From: Clostridium frigidicarnis
GTDB lineage: Bacteria > Bacillota > Clostridia > Clostridiales > Clostridiaceae
NCBI RefSeq assembly: GCF_900111985.1
Contig: NZ_FOKI01000026.1
Location: forward strand, 1-52,021
DNA: 52,021 nt
Direction: 5' to 3'
Below the pieces are notes generated by a model. It saw only the letters and a list, made by a program, of their open reading frames with translations, had not been told where the DNA came from and did no database searches. This document shows positions 17,890 to 25,629 of the stretch, piece after piece (positions within the stretch are counted from its first letter, which is position 1; each line of letters starts with the position of its first letter). Made by a program: the position numbers and the translations under genes.

Positions 17890-18600
17890 TTGTCAAAGGA
17901 TGGGATTATTATAGCTAAACAAAAAAAATCACTCTATATAAAGATTTTGATTGTTGCTTTAGTATTTTGTATGTACTATTTTGTAGAACCTATTAAGAGA
18001 AATATAAATCAAATGGTATTTTATCTTACCATGTTAAATTTAGATGCTTTAAAAGAATATGTTTTATCTTTTGGAATATGGGCACCAATAATATCATTTT
18101 TCCTTATGGTTTTTCAATCTATAGTAGCTCCATTACCAGCATTTATGATAACTTTTGCTAATGCGGCATTGTTTGGATGGTGGAAGGGTGCTATATTATC
18201 ATGGTTTAGTGCCATGGTTGGAGCAGCATTATGTTTTTATATTGCTAAATGTTTAGGAAGGAATGCAGTGGAAAAATTGACTAGTAAATTTGCTCTAGAT
18301 AGTGTTGATGAATTTTTTAATAGATATGGAAAACATACAATTCTTATAGCAAGATTATTACCATTTATATCTTTTGACATTGTAAGTTATGCAGCAGGTC
18401 TTACATCTATGAGTTTTATATCTTTTTTTATAGCAACAGGATTAGGGCAGTTACCCGCAACTATAATTTACTCTTATGTTGGGGGAATGCTTGTAGGTGG
18501 GGCAAAGCTAATGATGATTGGGATAATGACTTTATTAGCCCTAAGTATTGGAATATATGTATTTAAAAAAGTATGGAATGATAGATATAAAAAACAATAA
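17890..18600 (+). CDS. TVP38/TMEM64 (DedA-superfamily) membrane protein, copy 1
   Basis: A 236-residue polytopic membrane protein. It has the core of the VTT/SNARE-associated family: a hydrophobic N-terminal helix, re-entrant segment with FANAALFGWWKG, then ARLLPFISFDIVSYAAGL. Proteins of this superfamily act in envelope maintenance; some DedA members move lipid carriers, while TVP38 members often neighbour redox and rhodanese genes. The TTG at 17890 follows the rhodanese stop directly, so translation is probably coupled. The ribosome binding site for it is poor and a start further in is possible. It shares its family with the gene at 19868, but the two are clearly diverged. Confidence 0.85.
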   Translation: MSKDGIIIAKQKKSLYIKILIVALVFCMYYFVEPIKRNINQMVFYLTMLNLDALKEYVLSFGIWAPIISFFLMVFQSIVAPLPAFMITFANAALFGWWKGAILSWFSAMVGAALCFYIAKCLGRNAVEKLTSKFALDSVDEFFNRYGKHTILIARLLPFISFDIVSYAAGLTSMSFISFFIATGLGQLPATIIYSYVGGMLVGGAKLMMIGIMTLLALSIGIYVFKKVWNDRYKKQ

Positions 18601-18609
18601 ATTTTAATG

Positions 18610-18649
18610 TTATATGGATTGTTTCAGTGCTATGGAACAGTCCATATAA
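18610..18649 (+). promoter_or_regulatory. Intercistronic hairpin inside the rhodanese-TVP38 cluster
   Basis: TTATATGGATTGTT (18610-18623) pairs with 18636-18649 over 14 positions with one G-U pair. No T-run follows, so it is more likely a processing or stability hairpin than a full terminator. It could lower expression of the three downstream genes. Confidence 0.55.
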
Positions 18650-18704
18650 TCTTATATAGGATTATTTGAAAGAAAATTTAATCAATTATGGTGGTGAGTT
18701 AGTT

Positions 18705-19829
18705 TTGGATAAGGTTAAGATAAATGGAAAGATGCTGTCAGATATAATAGAGAGTAAAGAAAAATGTATTAATTGCAAACTGTGTTATAAGGAATGTCCA
18801 ATGATGGATAACTTTTGTAAGTCACCTAGAGACCTCATGGGTAAAATAATAGATGATGGTGAATTTGATAAGTTACTACCTTATTCCTGTATGCTTTGCA
18901 ATAAGTGCAGTGAAGTTTGTCCTAAGGGTGTAGATTTAAAATCAGTATTTTATGATATGAGAAAAGATATGTTTTTAAATCATAGGAAGGAATTAAATTC
19001 AATAGGATATAAAATTGTAAAATACCATCAAAAGAGTAGTTTTGTACCCATATTTTCTTCTAAAGTTAAACAGAAATCTGTAAAGAGAGTATTTATACCA
19101 GGGTGTAGTTTAAGTAGTTATAGTAATGAAATAGTTTATGGTGCATACAATTATTTGAAAAATATTTTTGATAATATAGAATTAGTAGTTAAATGTTGTG
19201 GAAAGCCAACACTAGATGTAGGGGATTCTGTAGGTTTTAAAAACTATTATTCACAAATTGATAGAATAATTCAAGAAAAAAATGTAGAGGAAGTTATAGT
19301 AGCATGTTCGAATTGTTATAAAACAATAAAAAATAATAGCCCAAATGTTAAGGTTAAAATGATTTGGGAAGTTATACATGAGTATGGATTGCCAAGTAAT
19401 TTAAAAGATTTTTATAAAGATCTAGACATTAAATTTGCACTACATGATCCATGTCCAATAAAGGAAGAAGACAATGTACATAATAGTGTTAGAGAAGTAC
19501 TAAATTATTTAGGAGTATCATATGTAGAATTTGATAAAAACAGAAGAAACACAGAATGTTGTGGATATGGTGCAATGGTAGGTGTATTCAATAATGAACT
19601 AGCTATAAAGCAAATGAATAAAAGAGCTAATTCAGTAGATACACAGTATATTATTTCGTACTGTGAAAGTTGTGTTGAGGCTATGCTAATGGCTAAGAAG
19701 AATTCATTACATGTTTTAGATTTTATATTTAATAGAGATATTTTAAATAAAAAATGTTTTTCTCAAAGTTTAAAATCATTTTCTAGTAAATGGGTAGAAA
19801 GATATAAAGCAGCTAAAATAGAAAGTTAG
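18705..19829 (+). CDS. (Fe-S)-binding oxidoreductase with two CCG domains (HdrB/GlpC/LutA type)
   Basis: I place the start at TTG 18705, with GGTGGTGAG 6-7 nt upstream; an in-frame TTG at 18666 is possible and would add 13 residues. The product is about 374 residues. The N-terminus has two [4Fe-4S] motifs (CINCKLCYKECP and CMLCNKCSEVCPKG). Two CCG domains follow: VKCCGKPT with ACSNC, and TECCGYGAM with CESC. Such proteins pass electrons between membrane carriers, thiols or flavoenzymes, as heterodisulfide reductase HdrB and glycerol-3-phosphate GlpC do. No flavoprotein partner lies next to it. The two flanking TVP38 genes and the rhodanese suggest a sulfur- or membrane-linked redox step; the substrate is unknown. 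Confidence 0.85.
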   Translation: MDKVKINGKMLSDIIESKEKCINCKLCYKECPMMDNFCKSPRDLMGKIIDDGEFDKLLPYSCMLCNKCSEVCPKGVDLKSVFYDMRKDMFLNHRKELNSIGYKIVKYHQKSSFVPIFSSKVKQKSVKRVFIPGCSLSSYSNEIVYGAYNYLKNIFDNIELVVKCCGKPTLDVGDSVGFKNYYSQIDRIIQEKNVEEVIVACSNCYKTIKNNSPNVKVKMIWEVIHEYGLPSNLKDFYKDLDIKFALHDPCPIKEEDNVHNSVREVLNYLGVSYVEFDKNRRNTECCGYGAMVGVFNNELAIKQMNKRANSVDTQYIISYCESCVEAMLMAKKNSLHVLDFIFNRDILNKKCFSQSLKSFSSKWVERYKAAKIES

Positions 19830-19867
19830 CCAATAGAAGAAAAATATAAATTTTAGGTGGATAATAT

Positions 19868-20527
19868 ATGAATAAATTAAAAAAAAGTTTAAAGTATTTA
19901 TTGATTATAGGAATTATAGTTGTTTTAATAGGTATCATCTTTACTTTGTATAAAAAAAATTATAGTGTTGAAGATATAAAAACCTATATAATATCTTTTG
20001 GTATTTTTGCACCAGTAATATATATTATTATGTTTGCATTGGTTCCATTAACTTTGTTTCCAGACTCTATTCTAGCTATTTCAGGAGGACTTGTTTTTGG
20101 ATTAATAAAAGGATATATATTTACAACAATAGGTGCGTTAATTGGAGCTAGTATATCATTTTTGTTAGCTAGAATATTAGGAAGAGATTTTGTGGTGAAA
20201 TTTTCAAAAAATAAGCTACAAAAGGTAGAGAAGATTATTGGTGATAATGGTTTTCTAATAATAGTGCTCTTGAGACTTATTCCACTATTTCCTTTTGATA
20301 TAATAAGTTATGGAGCAGGGGTAAGTAATATAAAATATAAAGAGTATATACTGGCCACATTTATAGGAACAATTCCGGGAATCTTAGTTTTTACTAATAT
20401 AGGAGCTCAATGGGTTAATGTGGGTAAAACTAGTTTTTATATATCAGTAGCATCACTTATATTTTTATTTCTTATATCTATGTTTTTAAAACATAAATTT
20501 CTAGATAAAAAAGTTAAAGATATATAA
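19868..20527 (+). CDS. TVP38/TMEM64 (DedA-superfamily) membrane protein, copy 2
   Basis: A 219-residue membrane protein with the same layout as the gene at 17890: N-terminal helix, SFGIFAPVIYI, a glycine-rich segment GGLVFGLIKGY, then LLRLIPLFPFDIISYGAGV. The shared ARxL / LRLIP...FD..SY.AGV pattern is characteristic of the family. It starts with ATG preceded by TAGGTGG and lies 38 nt after the Fe-S protein and 16 nt before the phosphatidyltransferase. Having two paralogues flanking one redox gene is notable; they might form a hetero-oligomer or act on two membrane leaflets. Substrate unknown. Confidence 0.87.
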   Translation: MNKLKKSLKYLLIIGIIVVLIGIIFTLYKKNYSVEDIKTYIISFGIFAPVIYIIMFALVPLTLFPDSILAISGGLVFGLIKGYIFTTIGALIGASISFLLARILGRDFVVKFSKNKLQKVEKIIGDNGFLIIVLLRLIPLFPFDIISYGAGVSNIKYKEYILATFIGTIPGILVFTNIGAQWVNVGKTSFYISVASLIFLFLISMFLKHKFLDKKVKDI

Positions 20528-20543
20528 AAGGGGAGATCATTAC

Positions 20544-21128
20544 ATGTTAGATACATATGGTAGGAAATATATGAATCCATTTATTAACTATGGTGCTATG
20601 TTTTTTGGAAAGCTAGGATTAACTCCAAATAATGTGACAGTTTTAGCTTTAATTATGGGAATAACAACATCTGTATTTATATATTTTGATTATAAATATA
20701 TAGCTATTATAGTTTTATGGATTTCTGGATACTTAGATGCTGTAGATGGTGCAATGGCAAGAAGGTTAAATAAAACATCATCCTTTGGGACGGTTATGGA
20801 TATTACCTTTGATAGAATTGTTGAGATTTCTATGATTTTATCATTAGCACTAAAAATTAAAGATGCAAACTTTAATTTACTAATATTAGCATCAGCAATA
20901 TTGATATCTATGACTATATTTTTAACTGTGGGGGCGGTATCAGAAAAAAAAGGTGTAAAGTCATTTTATTATCAAGCAGGAGTGGCAGAAAGAACAGAAG
21001 GGTTTATATTATTTTCATTAATGATTCTTTTTACTCAGTGGATGCCATTAATAACTAATATATTCTCTATAATGGTTATTGTAACAGCTCTACAAAGGTT
21101 ATTAGAAGCGAAAAAAATATTAAACTAA
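20544..21128 (+). CDS. CDP-alcohol phosphatidyltransferase family protein
   Basis: A 194-residue integral membrane enzyme. The complete family motif is present: D65, D68, G69, A72, R73, G82, D86 and D90. These residues bind the metal and CDP group, so the protein should be active. Such enzymes replace CMP on CDP-diacylglycerol (or a similar donor) with an alcohol such as glycerol-phosphate, inositol-phosphate or serine. The exact alcohol cannot be read from the motif. AAGGGGAG gives a good ribosome binding site. As the last gene of the rhodanese-TVP38-CCG cluster it suggests that the pathway makes or modifies a lipid head group. Confidence 0.88.
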   Translation: MLDTYGRKYMNPFINYGAMFFGKLGLTPNNVTVLALIMGITTSVFIYFDYKYIAIIVLWISGYLDAVDGAMARRLNKTSSFGTVMDITFDRIVEISMILSLALKIKDANFNLLILASAILISMTIFLTVGAVSEKKGVKSFYYQAGVAERTEGFILFSLMILFTQWMPLITNIFSIMVIVTALQRLLEAKKILN

Positions 21129-21134
21129 TAATAT

Positions 21135-21184
21135 AGGGACGGTTAATGATTTGTTTTATATAAATTGAATCATTAACCATCCCT
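21135..21184. terminator. AGGGACGGTTAAT inverted repeat (bidirectional terminator-like)
   Basis: AGGGACGGTTAATGATT (21135-21151) pairs with 21168-21184 at 16 of 17 positions. It lies between the convergent phosphatidyltransferase and the 21198 gene, and could stop both. The same arm sequence recurs at 22006 and 27264 and as a half-site at 16606. Confidence 0.7.
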
Positions 21185-21197
21185 TTAACTTTTGAAA

Positions 21198-21608
21198 TTA
21201 ATTATATTTTTGTAATATAGATTGGCTATCCTCAACCATTCCTTTAATTAATAGTAGTGTTTCATTATCACTTGTGTCATATTCAGATAAGAATTTTTTA
21301 CTCATATTTATTCCAGTTTCTAAAGCTTTTCTAGCTTCTAATTTTATTTCTTCAGGGGTATCAGTAAAAATGTTTTTCATTTCAAATACGGTTTTTGTCA
21401 TTTTTCCAATTACTCCAGAATTATCACTGCTACATATATTCAAATCTTTTAATCTGTTTTTTAGTGTTGATTTATGATTTTCATACATTGCTAATGTTTC
21501 GTCTAAGAGAGCTTTTAGGGAAGATTCCTCGCATTTAGAAGATAAATATGAAAATGTATCTATTCCCATATAAATACCCTTCATAAAATTATCTATGGAT
21601 TGATTCAT
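21198..21608 (-). CDS. Four-helix-bundle (DUF2383/ferritin-like type) protein, function unknown
   Basis: The protein has 136 residues from ATG 21608, 6 nt after GAGGTG; the GTG at 21617 lies in that site and is not the start. It looks all-helical, with polar-hydrophobic periodicity and several Glu and Lys residues, and no signal peptide. The pattern of an N-terminal helix with spaced Cys, ETLAMYENHKS and a later EARKALETGI fits small ferritin-like or DUF2383 proteins that are common in sporeformers. I cannot assign a metal site or a function. It is a single-gene unit convergent with the phosphatidyltransferase. Confidence 0.65.
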   Translation of the reverse strand: MNQSIDNFMKGIYMGIDTFSYLSSKCEESSLKALLDETLAMYENHKSTLKNRLKDLNICSSDNSGVIGKMTKTVFEMKNIFTDTPEEIKLEARKALETGINMSKKFLSEYDTSDNETLLLIKGMVEDSQSILQKYN

Positions 21609-21754
21609 TATTATCACCTCTTAGGTATATGATGTGTAAAAATTAATAAATAATTCTATAATTAAATAATAATAGTTTATATGGTTTTAAAGCTATTGAA
21701 TATAAGGATAATTAAATTTATAATAATTTTATTGAATAAGAGGAGTGACATGAC

Positions 21755-22003
21755 ATGTGCTATGTATATATACTAGAGTGTAGTGATAAAACATTGTATA
21801 CAGGATGGACAAATAATATTGATAATAGACTTAGAACTCATTTATCTGGGAGAGGTGCGAAATATACAAGAGGACGACTGCCAGTAAAAATTGTATATTG
21901 TGAAAAGTTTGATAATAAAAGTGAGGCGTTAAAAAGAGAATATAGAATAAAAAGATTGACTAGAGAAGATAAAATAAAACTTATATTAAGCCAACATAAA
22001 TAG
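21755..22003 (+). CDS. GIY-YIG nuclease superfamily protein (YhbQ/UPF0213 type)
   Basis: This 82-residue protein is a minimal GIY-YIG domain: YVYILECSDKTLYTGWTNN carries the two signature strands (YVY and YTG), then RLRTHLSGRGAKYTRGR with the catalytic Arg, and a Glu near residue 60 (REYRIKRL). The length is the usual one for the stand-alone UPF0213 family, which may act on damaged or branched nucleic acids. AGGAG lies 9 nt before the ATG. The neighbours give no hint of a pathway. Confidence 0.92.
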   Translation: MCYVYILECSDKTLYTGWTNNIDNRLRTHLSGRGAKYTRGRLPVKIVYCEKFDNKSEALKREYRIKRLTREDKIKLILSQHK

Positions 22004-22005
22004 TA

Positions 22006-22045
22006 AGGGACGGTTAATGATAAATATCTATCATTAACTGTCCCT
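22006..22045. terminator. AGGGACGGTTAAT inverted repeat (bidirectional terminator-like)
   Basis: AGGGACGGTTAATGATA (22006-22022) pairs with 22029-22045 over 17 positions with one G-U pair and a 6-nt loop. It begins 3 nt after the GIY-YIG stop and faces the convergent alcohol dehydrogenase. Confidence 0.75.
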
Positions 22046-22074
22046 AATTTGCCTAATTTGTCATTTTTTAATTA

Positions 22075-23238
22075 TTATTCAAATGCTATTTGTAGAATTT
22101 TTTGTATGTCTTGTTTTTCAAGTTTTTTTAGTGAACCCATGGGGGAAAGTAAACTGGCATTATTAGCAATGGTATTAATATCTTCAAATTTTACTCCAAC
22201 TTCTTTTAGTGTTGTAGGAGCACCAAGATACTTATAAAAATTTTGTAGCTCATTTATTCCATTAAGAGCTAAAGTTTCATTATTATCACCTTGAATATTA
22301 AATATATTTTTAGCCATTTTAGCAAATTTAGCTGTATCACACGTATAAACATATTTCATCCAAGCAGGCATAATTATAGCTAAACCTGAACCATGAGATA
22401 TATCATTGAACACACTTAGAGAATGTTCAATATCATGAGAAGCCCAATCACCATGTCTACCAACACCAGTTAAACCGTTTAAGGCAAGGGTAGAAGCCCA
22501 GGCTAATTCACATCTGGAGTTATAGTTTTTAGGATCAGTTATAAGAATTTTAGAATGTTTAATTACAGTTTTTATAATACCTTCACAAAGTTCATCAATC
22601 ATATCTGTGTTCTTTACTCCATCAAAGTAAGCTTCAAAAACATGAGTGATAATATCAACAGCTCCATTCACAGTTTGGATTTTTGGCAATGTAAATTGAA
22701 TGGATGGGTCTATTATTGATACCTTTGGATAAAGTAGAGGAGAACCAAAGGCCCATTTTTTGCCTTCAAGTTCATTTGTTATAACACCACCAAAGTTCAT
22801 TTCAGATCCTGTTGCAGAAAGAGTAAGTATTGTGAATACAGGTAATGCATTTAAAAGTTTTCCATTTCCCTCAAATAATTCCCACACATCATTTTCATAA
22901 CATGCACCAGCAGAAATTGCTTTAGAGGAATCTATTACACTTCCACCACCTATTGCTAATATTCCATCTATATTATTTTCTTTTACAATGTTAATCCCCT
23001 CTTTAACTTTAGAAAGTAAAGGGTTTGCTTTGATACCCGAAAGCTCTAAAAAATCAATATTATTATTTTTTAATGAAGATACGGCGGTATCATAGACACC
23101 ATTTTTAAAAATTGAACCTTTACCATAGACTAAAAGAACTTTTTTTACCTTAAAATCTGCAATTTCTGAACCTATGGTTGATATAGTATCTTTACCAAAA
23201 ACTATTTTAGTTGGATTTTTGAATTTAAAATTTAGCAC
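22075..23238 (-). CDS. Iron-containing alcohol dehydrogenase (butanol dehydrogenase type)
   Basis: A 387-residue group III alcohol dehydrogenase. The nucleotide-binding motif GGGSVIDSSKAI is clear, as are the metal-ligand histidines in HDIEHSLSVFNDISHG. The family uses NAD(P)H to interconvert aldehydes and alcohols, and close clostridial relatives are called NADPH-dependent butanol dehydrogenase or YugJ. Start is GTG at 23238 with GAGGTG 5 nt upstream. It is a single-gene unit. Whether it makes butanol, ethanol or another alcohol cannot be told. Confidence 0.9.
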   Translation of the reverse strand: MLNFKFKNPTKIVFGKDTISTIGSEIADFKVKKVLLVYGKGSIFKNGVYDTAVSSLKNNNIDFLELSGIKANPLLSKVKEGINIVKENNIDGILAIGGGSVIDSSKAISAGACYENDVWELFEGNGKLLNALPVFTILTLSATGSEMNFGGVITNELEGKKWAFGSPLLYPKVSIIDPSIQFTLPKIQTVNGAVDIITHVFEAYFDGVKNTDMIDELCEGIIKTVIKHSKILITDPKNYNSRCELAWASTLALNGLTGVGRHGDWASHDIEHSLSVFNDISHGSGLAIIMPAWMKYVYTCDTAKFAKMAKNIFNIQGDNNETLALNGINELQNFYKYLGAPTTLKEVGVKFEDINTIANNASLLSPMGSLKKLEKQDIQKILQIAFE

Positions 23239-23355
23239 AATAACACCTCACTAGACAATTTATTTAATATTTATATTAACACATAATAATAAATTCTATT
23301 TAGAATAAATTATTAATGTGATAAACATATTTAAGATTAACTATAAAAATAAAAA

Positions 23356-23409
23356 ATCATATAAATAAACCTTATACTTTATTGTAGTAAAAAAGTTTAT
23401 TTATATGAT
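23356..23409 (-). terminator. Terminator of the ThrE-type exporter operon
   Basis: Perfect 15-bp arms (23356-23370 and 23395-23409) flank a 24-nt loop. On the minus strand the hairpin is followed by TTTTTATTTTTA. It lies directly after the exporter gene stop. Confidence 0.75.
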
Positions 23410-23411
23410 AA

Positions 23412-23861
23412 CTAATTTTTAAGATTTTTTTTAATTAATGTTTTAGCCGTCTTAATGATCTTAAGGAAAGTAGATACGACTATTACACCAAATGCTAGTG
23501 AGCCGGCACAAGCGATAGTATCTACGGTCATATATAAAGCTGTATCAAGGTTTCCTTGGACTGCTTCATACATAGTATAATACATAGCACCACCGGGAAC
23601 TAATGGTATAAGAGCAGATATTACAAAAGTTGTAACAGGGCATTTAAAGATTCTAGCGCAAGCTTCAGAATACATACTTATAATCAAAGAGGCAATAAAC
23701 ATAGCACCTATCTTTCCTACACTAAGCGAAATAAGGATTTTAAATGATAACCATCCAATACCACCACCAATAGCTGAATATATAAGGTTTTTTCCGCGAA
23801 TGTTAAATATTATGGCAATACCCATTGTACCAAAAGCAGCAGCAATAGTTTCAATAATCAT
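23412..23861 (-). CDS. Threonine/serine exporter family protein, C-terminal-type subunit
   Basis: A 149-residue membrane protein from ATG 23861, with GGAGGTG 7 nt upstream (this start is preferred to 23891, which lies inside the previous gene). It has about five hydrophobic helices, with the family pattern ALIPLVPGGAMYYTMY. It corresponds to the short C-terminal half (DUF3815) of ThrE-type exporters. Its start is 2 nt after the stop of the N-terminal-type partner, so the two are translated together and probably form one carrier for threonine, serine or similar small molecules. Confidence 0.87.
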   Translation of the reverse strand: MIIETIAAAFGTMGIAIIFNIRGKNLIYSAIGGGIGWLSFKILISLSVGKIGAMFIASLIISMYSEACARIFKCPVTTFVISALIPLVPGGAMYYTMYEAVQGNLDTALYMTVDTIACAGSLAFGVIVVSTFLKIIKTAKTLIKKNLKN

Positions 23862-23863
23862 AA

Positions 23864-24631
23864 TTAAGCACCTCCAAAAATAGAAATCCATATAGTAAGG
23901 GATAGTCCAGTTCCAATTGCAATAGAAATAGCTATAAGAAATGCTTCAGCAGCTCTAATTAGACCAGACAATAAATCACCAGAAATTGTATCTCTTATAG
24001 CATTTGTAATGACTAACCCGGGAACAAGTAACATTATAGAGCCTATGGTTACTTTATCAACATGATCACCAAGGCCTAAACTTACACCTAAAAGAGCTAG
24101 AAAACCACCTAAACACCCACTTAAGGCATTCATAAAAAAGCTATTAATAGACAAAATACCACCTAAATATCCAAATAACTGAATAGCAATACCTATAAAA
24201 AATGTACAAATAAAATCTTTTAGGTTACTTCCAAATAATACAGAAAAGCAAGCAGCTGCAACAGCTCCTGCAAGGGTTTGTGTCAAAAGACCAAATGTCT
24301 TACATTGTTCTATGGATTTTAGTTCCTCATAGAGTTCATCCATAGAATAGGTTCCCTTTTGCAATGATCTAGATAAATTGTTTATTTTAGCTACCTTTTC
24401 TATATTCCAGCTTCTTTTTTCTACCTTTAAGACAACAGTATGAGATTGAGATAATCCTTCACAGACCGAAACAAAAATACCTTTAGGTATTACTAATGTT
24501 TGAAGGTTTTCTAATCCATAGGAACTACATATTTTGCATATAGTTTCTTCTATTCTATAAGTTTCAGCTCCACTTTCTAACATTAATTGACCGGCATAAG
24601 CAGATAAATGAAGAATTTTGTCTATGTCCAT
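23864..24631 (-). CDS. Threonine/serine exporter family protein, N-terminal-type subunit
   Basis: A 255-residue protein with a soluble N-terminal part of about 115 residues (SGAETYRIEETI, family hallmark) followed by five hydrophobic helices, including LLVPGLVITNAIRD. It is the DUF1212-type half of a split ThrE exporter, with the other half immediately downstream. AGGAGACTAGCT precedes the ATG. Such proteins export amino acids in Corynebacterium; clostridial substrates have not been established from sequence. Confidence 0.88.
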   Translation of the reverse strand: MDIDKILHLSAYAGQLMLESGAETYRIEETICKICSSYGLENLQTLVIPKGIFVSVCEGLSQSHTVVLKVEKRSWNIEKVAKINNLSRSLQKGTYSMDELYEELKSIEQCKTFGLLTQTLAGAVAAACFSVLFGSNLKDFICTFFIGIAIQLFGYLGGILSINSFFMNALSGCLGGFLALLGVSLGLGDHVDKVTIGSIMLLVPGLVITNAIRDTISGDLLSGLIRAAEAFLIAISIAIGTGLSLTIWISIFGGA

Positions 24632-24973
24632 AGCTAGTCTCCTTTCTTATGTATAGAAATTTAATTTAAGTAAAATATTATTGTTAAAATAATATTAATA
24701 TTCAATATACATGCTAATATTATTATATAATATCGGAGTATGTCAATATATAATAGTTAATGAAAAATGAGATTTTGAAAGATAATATAATATATAGAAC
24801 AATCTGATACGGTTATAATAAAAAACTAATAAAAAATACGTATAATTAGTTTGAATTTAAGAATACTAATTTAAATAATGTCTAGAATTTAGATGTGTAG
24901 TTTTAATTTAAAATTAAGTTAAGAGGGACTATACGCCTAGATTAGCAAGAATAAAAGAAGAAGATAAAATATA
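24632..24973. other. AT-rich divergent intergenic region
   Basis: This 342-bp gap lies between divergent genes. It holds several TATAAT-like strings (for example near 24786) but I cannot pick a -35/-10 pair with confidence. No hairpin with a T-run, no repeat and no open frame with a ribosome binding site is seen. Confidence 0.4.
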
Positions 24974-25180
24974 ATGATTAGAAGTATAAGTGAAATAAAC
25001 TTATTTAAATTCATAGATGATAAGAAGGGGTATTTAAGAATTATGAAACTGTGCAAAGGTATGTTTGAATTTGAATCTAAGTTAACAAATAGAGGATTAA
25101 AATTATTAAAAATAAGTAAAGGACTAATATATCAAGAAGTTAGGTTTGGAGATGTTTTGTACGATATATTAAGAGAATAA
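24974..25180 (+). CDS. Small hypothetical protein upstream of yjfB
   Basis: A 68-residue frame rich in Lys, Leu and Ile, with no signal peptide or membrane segment. The ribosome binding site (AAGAAGAAG, 10 nt upstream) is weak, so the exact start is uncertain. It ends 19 nt before the yjfB start and may share its transcript. The sequence matches no family I recognise. It could be a real small gene or a chance frame; amino-acid composition looks protein-like. Confidence 0.45.
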   Translation: MIRSISEINLFKFIDDKKGYLRIMKLCKGMFEFESKLTNRGLKLLKISKGLIYQEVRFGDVLYDILRE

Positions 25181-25199
25181 ATATTAGGAGGCTAGGAAA

Positions 25200-25388
25200 A
25201 TGGATATAGCATCTATGTCTATGGGATTAAGTCAAGCTAGAGTAATGCAAGGTGTGCAATTATCTCTAATGAAGCTTCAAATGAATAATGGAAAAGAAGT
25301 AGCTCAAAATATGATTCATGATATGGGTAAACTTACAAATGTAGCGAAAGACCCATCTAAAGGAAACTCAATAGATTCTTTTGCATAA
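25200..25388 (+). CDS. YjfB family putative motility protein
   Basis: A 62-residue protein that begins MDIASMSMGLSQARVMQGV, the characteristic start of the YjfB family of small Firmicute proteins found with motility genes. The role is not known. A good AGGAGG site lies 8 nt before the ATG and a terminator follows 11 nt after the stop. Confidence 0.85.
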   Translation: MDIASMSMGLSQARVMQGVQLSLMKLQMNNGKEVAQNMIHDMGKLTNVAKDPSKGNSIDSFA

Positions 25389-25398
25389 AGTTTACAAT

Positions 25399-25432
25399 AA
25401 AAAGTACATATAATTTTTATATGTACTTTTTT
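25399..25432 (+). terminator. Rho-independent terminator of yjfB
   Basis: Fifteen-bp arms (25399-25413 and 25417-25431, AAAAAGTACATATAA) with a 3-nt loop end in a run of T residues. Confidence 0.9.
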
Positions 25433-25629
25433 CATTGTTATAAAATTATAAGATAATCTTATTGAAAATTTGACATAAATATTAACTAGGAGTATGATTT
25501 TATAGTAGAGAGTTAAATTTTCATTAATACTTTTAACATAAAATTAATATAAATATCTCTTAACTTCTATGCAAAAAGAGGGTAAGAGCTTTTGTCGCGG
25601 TCAAATTTAATATAGGAGTGATTATATTT

